NCBI GenBank assembly: GCA_020349865.1
Contig: CP070700.1
Location: 1,468,246 to 1,474,044, forward strand
Length of the DNA stretch: 5,799 nucleotides
Source of the DNA: Desulfobacteraceae bacterium
Lineage (GTDB): Bacteria > Desulfobacterota > DSM-4660 > Desulfatiglandales > Desulfatiglandaceae
Reading direction: 5' to 3'
Within the stretch, counting starts at the first letter, position 1; the number at the start of each line of letters is the position of its first letter. This document shows positions 1 to 5,524 of the stretch, one piece after another. A program made the translations under genes and the position numbers. The notes beneath the pieces were generated by a model. It was not told the origin of the DNA. It worked only from the letters and a program-made list of their open reading frames with translations, and did no database searches.

Positions 1-768
1 ACCTTCGACATATTGACGGCCGGAATCCACCTGTCCATCGGGTCGGTGGTCAGCATGGCCTAGTGCTTGACCACTGGAATGATCCTTGGCCGCGAACCCC
101 TGATTTTTCCCGTGGTTGCTTTGGTCATTGTGCTGGCGCTTTTCATCGGGTTTAGCAACGGATTTATCATTACCCGCACCTGGGTTCACCCCCTTATCGT
201 GACGCTGGGTATGATGTCGGTCGTTCAGGGAGGCCTGCTGCTCTACACCAAATCTCCGGCCGGTTCGGTGCCGCCCAGTTTTGATTTTCTTGCCTGGGGG
301 AAGGTGTGGGTTGTTCCATTCCCGATTTTTCTCTTTGGCGCGGTTGCCGCGGCTGGGATTTTCATTCTCAGGCGAACAACCTTCGGCCGTTACGTATATG
401 CCACCGGCGGAAACGAAGAAGTCGCCAGGCTTTCCGGGATAAAGACTGCAAGGGTCAAGATCGTCACTTATATGATTTGTAGTTTTACCGCGGCCCTGAC
501 CGGCATATTCTTGGCCAGCCGGATGGGTATGGGAGATCCCCTGGTGGGTGAGCGTTACATGCTGGATTCCATTTTGCCCGTCCTGATCGGAGGCACAAGA
601 CTTACGGGCGGCAAAGGCGGCGTTGGCACCACCGTTGCCGGGGTCTTTATTTTCGCCATCCTCAGCAACGCTCTGAATCTTCTCGATGTGTCGGCTTACT
701 GGCAGTGGATCGTAAAGGGGCTGATTATTATCGCTGCGGTTGCCTTTTATATCCAGAAGAAACAATAA
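1..768 (+). CDS. Sugar ABC transporter permease (RbsC/BPD_transp_2 family), 5'-partial, with in-frame TAG
   Basis: This is an inner-membrane permease of a ribose-type sugar ABC importer; it would form the channel with an ATPase and a periplasmic binding protein, probably encoded to the left. Frame 1 is open from base 1 and contains the family signature GIHLSIGS (codons 8-15; GIDLSVGS in E. coli RbsC). A TAG follows at 61-63, and the frame then stays open to TAA at 766-768. Downstream hallmarks are intact: several hydrophobic segments, GGNEEVARLSG (about 406-438), GGTRLTGGKG (about 589-618) and NALNLLDVSAYWQWIVKG near the end. By comparison with the roughly 320-residue family, some 60 N-terminal residues lie outside the window. 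A TTG at 67 or an ATG at 85 could open a shorter frame, but that would drop the GIDLS region and the first membrane segments, so neither is a convincing native start. The gene is either a real or recent nonsense mutant or carries a sequence error. Family assignment is firm; intactness is not. The substrate cannot be read from the sequence. Confidence 0.85.
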
Positions 769-788
769 TCCATACTCTGGAGAGGATT

Positions 789-2105
789 ATGAAAGCACGC
801 CTGGTGCCGGTCTATTTCAGAACCGGCAAAGATGACGAATTCAATCAACAACTGAACACGCTAAGAGGCTTGTTGAAGGAAGAAGCCGATATTCTGGAAC
901 CTGTGGCGCTGGATTCGGATTACCCTGAAGCGGAGGCGGTTTTGTTTCCGCAACTGCTGGGAGATGCCTTCAAGCAGATTGACGATATCAAAAGGATTGA
1001 TCTCCCTCTGGTTGTTGTCACCTCCGAATTCGGAACGGTTGCCATGTGGGACTGGGAGATTGTCTCTTTCCTAAAATCCGAGGGGCTAAAAACATTTGGC
1101 CCCTACGATGTGGCACTAACCAAGACAATTTGCAAATGCCTGGGCGTAAAGAGGGAACTGAAACAGACCAAGTTTCTTGTATTCCAGGATAACCCCGGAG
1201 AGGGATTTCAGGCCGGCATATTCAAGCGTTTCTACTGGTGGGAGGACAGATGTACCCAGTCCATCAAGGACAAGTTCGGTATCACCATAGAAAAAAGGAG
1301 CTTCAAGAAATTTGGTGAAGAGGCCAAACAGATTCCCGATGAGGAGGCCGAAGCGGTCTCAAGAAAGTGGAATTTGAAAACCGAAGGGGTTTCTCCGAGG
1401 GCCCTTAACAGTGCGATCAAGGTTTATCTGGCCGTGAAGCGGGAGATCGCAGGAGATGATGCGATCAAAGGCATCGGCATAAACTGTCTGAATGAATCCC
1501 ACTTTTCAGATACCACCCCCTGCCTTGCCTGGAATATGCTGTTTGAGGAAAAGGGGCTCCTGTGGGCCTGCGAGGCCGACACCATCTCCCTCGCTACCAA
1601 GTATATTCTCCATAAGTCCTTGAATGTGCCGGTCATGATGAGCAATATCTACCCCTTTCTGGTGGGCATGGCCGCGCTGAAGCATGAAAGAATAGATAAA
1701 TTCCCAGAGGTGGAAAACCCTGAAAACCATCTGTTGATCGTTCATTGCGGTTACCTGGGCGTGGTGCCGGAGTCCTTTGCCTCGGAATGGCGTCTAAGAC
1801 CGAAGGTCCTCGAAATAGTTGACGAGAATGCAACGGCGATAGACGCACGCCTGCCGATCGGCGATCTTACCCTGGCCAAATTGGATCTCACGTTCAACAA
1901 ACTCATGATGGCGGAGGGATGTCTGGAAGATTACGCCCAGTATCCCGGCTCCGATTGCCGCAATGGGGCGGTCGTCAGAATTCAAGACGGTCACAAATTG
2001 ATGGATTCATTCTATTCCCACCATAACTGTTTGATTACGGGCCATTGGGGGAAGGAGATCGCGAATCTGGCAAAGGTATTTGACCTTGAAATCGAGAGAT
2101 TCTAG
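789..2105 (+). CDS. L-fucose/L-arabinose isomerase-like family protein
   Basis: This 438-residue cytoplasmic protein resembles the FucI/AraA fold group, whose members interconvert aldoses and ketoses with a divalent metal. The ATG at 789 is chosen because GGAGAGG (779-785) lies just upstream; an earlier in-frame start at 705 would overlap the permease by about 60 bases and has no family-like sequence. The N-terminal part (to about residue 130) looks like the FucI N1 region. The C-terminal half holds the isomerase-like core: ACEADTISL (260-268), MMSNIYPF (283-290), HCGYLGVVPES (319-329), and a His-rich tail SHHNC..GHW (410-420). E262 fits the first metal ligand of FucI (E337). The residue 24 positions later, where FucI has D361, is N286. 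H411 or H412 could match the third ligand (H528). It lies 20 bp after the permease and is probably co-transcribed with it. The protein is shorter than E. coli FucI (591 residues). The fold-family call is likely; the reaction and substrate are not known, and a non-isomerase role is possible given the Asn. Confidence 0.75.
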   Translation: MKARLVPVYFRTGKDDEFNQQLNTLRGLLKEEADILEPVALDSDYPEAEAVLFPQLLGDAFKQIDDIKRIDLPLVVVTSEFGTVAMWDWEIVSFLKSEGLKTFGPYDVALTKTICKCLGVKRELKQTKFLVFQDNPGEGFQAGIFKRFYWWEDRCTQSIKDKFGITIEKRSFKKFGEEAKQIPDEEAEAVSRKWNLKTEGVSPRALNSAIKVYLAVKREIAGDDAIKGIGINCLNESHFSDTTPCLAWNMLFEEKGLLWACEADTISLATKYILHKSLNVPVMMSNIYPFLVGMAALKHERIDKFPEVENPENHLLIVHCGYLGVVPESFASEWRLRPKVLEIVDENATAIDARLPIGDLTLAKLDLTFNKLMMAEGCLEDYAQYPGSDCRNGAVVRIQDGHKLMDSFYSHHNCLITGHWGKEIANLAKVFDLEIERF

Positions 2106-2126
2106 TGTTGTGTATCATAAACAACA
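2106..2126. promoter_or_regulatory. 21-bp near-perfect palindrome, operator-like
   Basis: The arms TGTTGTGTAT (2106-2115) and ATAAACAACA (2117-2126) flank a central C. Nine of ten arm positions are complementary. It begins at the base after the TAG of the isomerase-like gene and lies about 100 bp before the next start codon. Size and symmetry suit a dimeric repressor site (LacI or GntR type), but no regulator gene is in view and no second copy was noticed. The same bases could instead form a weak AT-rich RNA hairpin. No U-tract follows, so a terminator is unlikely. Confidence 0.35.
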
Positions 2127-2229
2127 TGACAATGCTTTGAGGAGATCAACGGTTGTGTTCTGCCCAGAAAATGATTTACTTTAAGGGCAAGCGCCAATTG
2201 ATATAAATAACAACGAGGAGGGATCAGTC
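2127..2229 (+). other. Intergenic leader with an unused Shine-Dalgarno-like site and a possible weak promoter
   Basis: This gap holds TGAGGAG (2138-2144), a good ribosome-site match that serves no recognised gene. A 17-codon frame could start 8 bases later (TTG 2153, stop TAA 2204-2206), with MCSAQKMIYF as its first residues; it has no recognisable family and may be chance. TATAAA at 2202-2207 resembles a -10 box, but the best upstream partners (TTTAAG 2180-2185, or TTTACT 2175-2180) are poor -35 matches. GAGGAGGG (2215-2222) is the ribosome site of the next gene. Confidence 0.25.
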
Positions 2230-3090
2230 ATGAAAGTGGGTATCGACAGTTATTGCTATCACAGATTTTTCGGTGAAGTCTATCCGCAACAGGAAAAACC
2301 ACACAAAGAGATGACGCTTGAAGATTTCTTAAAAAGAGCAAATGAGTTGGAAGTAGACGGGGTGTCTCTGGAGTCTTGTTTTATACCGCGTTTTGATAAC
2401 GCATACCTCAGCGAAATCAAGGGAATGCTGGATGAGTACGACATGGACCGGGTCTTTGCCTGGGGGCATCCGGACGGATTAGAAGGCGGTAAAAACGAGA
2501 AGGCATTTGATGAGATGGTTCAGAGTATCGAATATGCCCATGCGATCGGTGCCAAGGTCATGCGCGTGGTCGGCAGCAGCTTGATGTTTAGATTTGAACC
2601 ACACGGGCCACAGATAGACAAGCTGTCACAGATGTTCTCCGATGCGGTGAAAGTGGCGGAGAAGGTCGATATCAAACTGGCTGATGAAAACCATATCGAT
2701 TTTGACGCTGATGAGATGCTGACCCTCATCAACAATGTCAATTCTCCTTATTTCGGGATCAACTTCGATACGGGCAATTTTTTGCGGGTCCTGGATGATC
2801 CTATTCAAGGCATGGAAAAGCTTGCCAAGCACGTTTATGCAACCCACATAAAGGATTTAAAACCTCAAAAGGGAATCGCGGTCAACGAATGGTTCTTCTT
2901 CTCCAGCACTCCGATAGGAGATGGATTGGTGGATAACCAGAGGCTTGCGCAGATATTAAAAGACAATGGTTATGAGGGTTTTTTGGCCGTCGAGATCGAT
3001 TTTTTGCATCCCGATTACAACAATGACGAGGACAAGGCCGTTGCAGAAAGTGTGAAGGCGTTGAAAAGAATTGCGAGCAGCCTGACCTAG
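2230..3090 (+). CDS. Sugar phosphate isomerase/epimerase family protein (xylose isomerase-like TIM barrel)
   Basis: This 286-residue cytoplasmic protein belongs to the AP_endonuc_2/xylose-isomerase-like TIM-barrel group, which includes D-tagatose 3-epimerase, IolE and IolI. Members epimerise or isomerise sugars, inositol intermediates or keto-sugars through a metal-bound enediol. The four expected metal ligands are visible in order: E153 (in ADENH), D180 (FDTGN), H206 (THIKD) and E255 (AVEID). Their spacing resembles that of D-tagatose 3-epimerase. Barrel strands begin with MKVGIDSYCY and continue through DGVSLES (43-49) and MRVVGSS (111-117). Length is normal for the family and all active-site motifs look intact. 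The ATG at 2230 follows GAGGAGGG with a 7-base gap, so the start is secure. It sits between another isomerase and a Gfo/Idh/MocA dehydrogenase; that pairing is common in clusters where a sugar is oxidised to a keto-sugar and then rearranged. By eye this gene is somewhat more A/T-rich than its neighbours. Family is sure; substrate is unknown. Confidence 0.88.
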   Translation: MKVGIDSYCYHRFFGEVYPQQEKPHKEMTLEDFLKRANELEVDGVSLESCFIPRFDNAYLSEIKGMLDEYDMDRVFAWGHPDGLEGGKNEKAFDEMVQSIEYAHAIGAKVMRVVGSSLMFRFEPHGPQIDKLSQMFSDAVKVAEKVDIKLADENHIDFDADEMLTLINNVNSPYFGINFDTGNFLRVLDDPIQGMEKLAKHVYATHIKDLKPQKGIAVNEWFFFSSTPIGDGLVDNQRLAQILKDNGYEGFLAVEIDFLHPDYNNDEDKAVAESVKALKRIASSLT

Positions 3091-3114
3091 CAATCCGGCG
3101 TTAACCAGGCTTTT
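3079..3114 (+). terminator. Weak terminator-like hairpin after the epimerase gene
   Basis: AGCCTG (3079-3084, in the last codons of the gene) can pair with CAGGCT (3106-3111) over a 21-base loop, and the stem runs into TTTT (3111-3114) then CATTATT. Stem and U-tract are short and the loop is long, so termination would be weak or partial at best. Confidence 0.2.
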
Positions 3115-3145
3115 CATTATTGACCGGTACGGTTACCACAACGCG

Positions 3146-3213
3146 ATGAATCCTGCGGGGGCTACCCATTTTTCAGTGAAGCCGATGACCGCAGGAGGGA
3201 GGTTGGATTCATG
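3146..3213 (+). promoter_or_regulatory. Inverted repeat that can mask the ribosome site and start codon of the next gene
   Basis: TCCTGCGG (3151-3158) is an exact 8-bp complement of CCGCAGGA (3189-3196), which contains the start of the AGGAGG ribosome site (3193-3198). An overlapping arm, ATGAATCC (3146-3153), is an exact 8-bp complement of GGATTCAT (3205-3212), which includes the first two bases of the start codon. The two pairings compete for 3151-3153. They can also coexist as 3146-3150 with 3208-3212 stacked on the 8-bp stem, with an 11-base bulge. A small inner stem, GGCT (3160-3163) with AGCC (3180-3183), is possible. This would reduce initiation unless unfolded; the regulatory role is inference. 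Confidence 0.4.
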
Positions 3214-4368
3214 AAGAAATTAAACATAGCTATGATAGGGTACAAATTCATGGGGAAAGCCCACAGTAATGCCTGGAAAAAGGCCCCCTATTTTTTCGAT
3301 ATGGATGTCGAACCCATTCTTAAGGTAGTATGCGGCCGGCATGCGGAGCCTTTGCAGACCTTTGCGAACCGGTGGGGTTGGCAGGAAACAGAAACGGATT
3401 GGCAAAAAGTCGTCACCAGGGATGACATCGATATCATCGATATCGGGGTCCCAACGCATCTTCATCATGAAATCGCCCTAGCGGCAGCAAAGGCGGGTAA
3501 GCACATCTTTTGTGAAAAGCCCATGGCCGTTTCCTATGAGCAGGCCAAAGAGATGTACGAGGTTGCCGAGGAGAAGGGGATCACACACTATTTGAATCAC
3601 AACTACAGGCGGTGTCCCGCGGTCAGACTCGCAAAACAACTCGTGGAGGAAGACAAAATCGGGAGGATCTTCCACTGGCGAGGCGCGTACCTGCAATCCT
3701 GGATTGTGGATCCCAATTTTCCGCTCACATGGCATCTTCAAAAGGAGATGGCCGGGTCCGGGCCCCATAACGATCTAAACTCCCACAGCATGGATTTGGC
3801 AAGATATTTGGTTGGCGAAATCAGGAGTGTTTCCTGTATGACGGCCCAGTTTATCAAGGAAAGGCCGTTACCCGATGAAGAGACGGCCGGAACCTTCAAA
3901 GGGGCCACCAAGGGAAACGGGAAGGGAACGGTGACGGTTGAAGATGCGGCATTTATGCTGGTGGAGTTTGAAAACGGTGCGCTGGGTTCATTTGAGGCCA
4001 CACGGTTTGCGCCCGGAAGGAAGAATTACAACTATTTTGAGATATATGGGAGCAAGGGAAGTCTTGTTTTTGATCTTGAAAGGATGAATGAGTTGAAATT
4101 CTTCTCCAACGAAGACCCCGATCATTCGCAGGGATTCCGAACCATTCTGGCAACCGAACCGTCACATGCCTATATTGAGAAATGGTGGCCGCCCGGGCAT
4201 ATCATCGGCTACGAGCATGAGTTCGTGCATGCGGTGGTCGATTTCCTGAATGCCATTGAGAAGGATAGGAAGATCGAACCCAATTTCTATGACGGCATGA
4301 AGGAGATGCAGGTCCTGGAAGCGGGTCTGAAATCCGCAGCGGATGGACGAAAATTGGTCTTGAGCTAG
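3211..4368 (+). CDS. Gfo/Idh/MocA family NAD(P)-dependent oxidoreductase
   Basis: This 385-residue cytoplasmic oxidoreductase belongs to the family of glucose-fructose oxidoreductase and inositol dehydrogenase, which usually oxidises or reduces a secondary alcohol of a sugar or cyclitol. An N-terminal Rossmann domain (to about 125) has the nucleotide loop IGYKFMG (9-15), in which Lys replaces the usual middle Gly of GxGxxG. DIIDIGVPTHLH (74-85) follows, then the family motif CEKPMA (101-106) with K103. The C-terminal substrate domain carries NHNYRR (129-134) and GSGPHNDLNSHSMDLARYL (182-200), where D188 and H192 match the DxGxH catalytic pattern. It ends with WWPPGHIIGYEHEF, a segment I associate with one large subgroup of the family. 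Length is typical. The ATG at 3211 follows AGGAGGGAGG (3193-3202); start and ribosome site lie within the inverted repeat described separately. Its position beside a TIM-barrel epimerase suggests a keto-sugar step. Family is sure; substrate and NAD versus NADP choice are not. Confidence 0.92.
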   Translation: MKKLNIAMIGYKFMGKAHSNAWKKAPYFFDMDVEPILKVVCGRHAEPLQTFANRWGWQETETDWQKVVTRDDIDIIDIGVPTHLHHEIALAAAKAGKHIFCEKPMAVSYEQAKEMYEVAEEKGITHYLNHNYRRCPAVRLAKQLVEEDKIGRIFHWRGAYLQSWIVDPNFPLTWHLQKEMAGSGPHNDLNSHSMDLARYLVGEIRSVSCMTAQFIKERPLPDEETAGTFKGATKGNGKGTVTVEDAAFMLVEFENGALGSFEATRFAPGRKNYNYFEIYGSKGSLVFDLERMNELKFFSNEDPDHSQGFRTILATEPSHAYIEKWWPPGHIIGYEHEFVHAVVDFLNAIEKDRKIEPNFYDGMKEMQVLEAGLKSAADGRKLVLS

Positions 4369-4580
4369 CTTAGTCGGGCTAATCAAATATGGAAAACCTG
4401 GACTCCCTCCCGCCCTCAGGGCGAGAATCCTCGAAGGGCCATGTCGAAGATCCCGCTCAGCAGGACTCACACATCATTGGCTTCGCCTGCCTAGAATCCA
4501 TTATGCAGGGAACGATTTTTGCTTATGTAATGCCAATTTTTTCAAGGCAATATCTATTTGGACTTATAAGGAGGACGTAG
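4369..4580 (+). other. 212-bp intergenic region with decayed palindromic sequence; no convincing gene
   Basis: Near the upstream stop codon, TTGA-TAGC (4360-4369) can pair with GCTA-TCAA (4378-4386), a weak hairpin without a U-tract. CGCCC-TCA-GGGCG (4411-4423) is a perfect 5-bp hairpin inside a C/G-rich stretch. CCTGC (4486-4490) and GCAGG (4505-4509) form another short inverted repeat. The segment 4398-4440 looks to me like a degraded copy of the short GGATTCCCGC-type palindromes common between proteobacterial genes. An open frame at 4389-4580 ends in TAG directly before the next ATG, but its composition and lack of a ribosome site argue against a gene. AAGGAGG (4568-4574) is the ribosome site for the dehydrogenase. 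I see no convincing promoter. Confidence 0.35.
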
Positions 4581-5522
4581 ATGAGTAAAGTCTTAGTCAC
4601 CCCCAGATCATTGACCAAAGACGGTCACCCTTCCCTCGATTTGCTGAGGGAGGCCGGTTATGAAGTTATTTTTTCCACGCCGGGAAAACAGCCGGATGAA
4701 GAGGAACTCCTCGCCCTGCTCCCCGGCTGTGTGGGATATCTTGCAGGGGTTGAGATGATTTCGGCACGCACATTGGAAGCGGCAAAGGGCCTTCGGGTTA
4801 TCAGCCGCAACGGAACCGGCATTGACAACATAGACATGGATGCGGCCGATAGATTGAATATCCGGGTTTGCCGGACGGAAGGCGCGAATGCGCGTGGGGT
4901 GGCCGAACTGACCCTTGGGTTGATCTTTGCCCTGGTCCGTTCCATACCCTTCAGCGATCATGAGCTGAAAAACAAACGCTGGGAGCGGAGAAAAAGCATT
5001 GAGCTGGAAAACCGAACACTCGGCTTGATCGGCTGCGGTGAGATCGGTAAAAGGACCGCCTTGCTCGCTGTCGGTGTGGGAATGAAGGTGATTGCATTCA
5101 GGCGTCATCCGGATTATTCTTTTTCTCCCGCCAATTTCAGCTATGTTGCACTGGAAGACATATTCAGGCGGTCGGACATTATCAGTCTACAGTGTCCCCC
5201 TTTAGAAAGCGGGAAACCCCTGATCGATAAAGAAGCCCTCTCAAAAATGAAAGAGGGCGTTTATCTGATCAACACCGCCAGGGCTTCCCTGCTGGATCCG
5301 GTCGCCCTTTTGGAAGGACTGGAGAACGAGCGGGTCGCAGGCCTTGCCGTTGACGTTTTTGACCAGGAGCCGCCATCGGATTATCGGTTGGTGCAAAACT
5401 CACGGGTCATTGCAACGCCCCATATAGGCGGATTCACTGGGGAGAGTGTTTCCCGGGCGACCACGCAGGCGGTCGAGAATATTATCCAAACCTTAAATCA
5501 AGGAATGAAAGGGGAAAAATAA
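4581..5522 (+). CDS. D-isomer-specific 2-hydroxyacid dehydrogenase (phosphoglycerate dehydrogenase-like)
   Basis: This 313-residue cytoplasmic enzyme reversibly reduces 2-keto acids to D-2-hydroxy acids; relatives include phosphoglycerate, glyoxylate and hydroxypyruvate reductases. The split substrate domain starts with MSKVLVTPRS and includes SRNGTGIDNID (75-85). The Rossmann domain carries GLIGCGEIG (148-156), a canonical GxGxxG. The catalytic triad is present: R234 in NTARAS, E263 in DQEPP and H281 in TPHIGG. At the end of the second Rossmann strand the sequence is VIAFRRHP (170-177), so R174 falls where NAD-dependent members usually have Asp; this hints at NADP(H). There is no C-terminal ACT domain, so it is the short form, unlike E. 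coli SerA. AAGGAGG (4568-4574) lies 6 bases before the ATG, and an in-frame TAG at 4578-4580 rules out a longer start. Only 2 bp separate it from the aldolase gene, so the two are almost certainly translated from one message. That pairing suggests a role in keto-acid processing rather than serine synthesis. Substrate is unknown. Confidence 0.9.
   Translation: MSKVLVTPRSLTKDGHPSLDLLREAGYEVIFSTPGKQPDEEELLALLPGCVGYLAGVEMISARTLEAAKGLRVISRNGTGIDNIDMDAADRLNIRVCRTEGANARGVAELTLGLIFALVRSIPFSDHELKNKRWERRKSIELENRTLGLIGCGEIGKRTALLAVGVGMKVIAFRRHPDYSFSPANFSYVALEDIFRRSDIISLQCPPLESGKPLIDKEALSKMKEGVYLINTARASLLDPVALLEGLENERVAGLAVDVFDQEPPSDYRLVQNSRVIATPHIGGFTGESVSRATTQAVENIIQTLNQGMKGEK
5221..5271 (+). repeat. 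18-bp imperfect inverted repeat inside the dehydrogenase gene
   Basis: GCCCTCT (5235-5241) pairs with AGAGGGC (5252-5258) across a 10-base loop. Outside it, TGATCGATAAA (5221-5231) pairs with TTTATC (5260-5265) and GATCA (5267-5271), leaving only T5266 bulged and a 3x1 internal loop (5232-5234 against 5259). It encodes the conserved segment LIDKEALSKMKEGVYLIN, so part of the symmetry may come from the repeated LI(D/N) residues. Confidence 0.45.
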
Positions 5523-5524
5523 GG

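Noticed and set aside
705..788. Upstream extension of the isomerase-like protein to ATG 705
   Set aside because: It would overlap the conserved permease C-terminus by 64 bases and lacks family-like sequence; ATG 789 has a good ribosome site.
3427..3444. Tandem 9-base repeat ATCGATATC twice
   Set aside because: It encodes the conserved Rossmann strand DIDIIDIG, and Asp/Ile codon repetition explains it.
4162..4470. 102-codon minus-strand open frame
   Set aside because: Mostly antisense to the conserved C-terminus of the Gfo/Idh/MocA gene, with the rest in the decayed gap; no family resemblance.
4539..4569. Possible promoter TTTTCA...TTATAA before the dehydrogenase
   Set aside because: The spacer is 19 bases and the supposed -10 box merges with the ribosome site, leaving no room for a usable leader.
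4389..4580. 63-codon open frame directly before the dehydrogenase, in the same frame and separated by TAG
   Set aside because: No ribosome site at its ATG, no recognisable family sequence, and it overlaps palindromic intergenic DNA. The dehydrogenase already has a complete family N-terminus at 4581 with its own strong ribosome site.
4608..5108. 166-codon minus-strand open frame
   Set aside because: It lies wholly inside the dehydrogenase gene, has low-complexity unconvincing protein sequence, and the plus-strand product has clear catalytic motifs.
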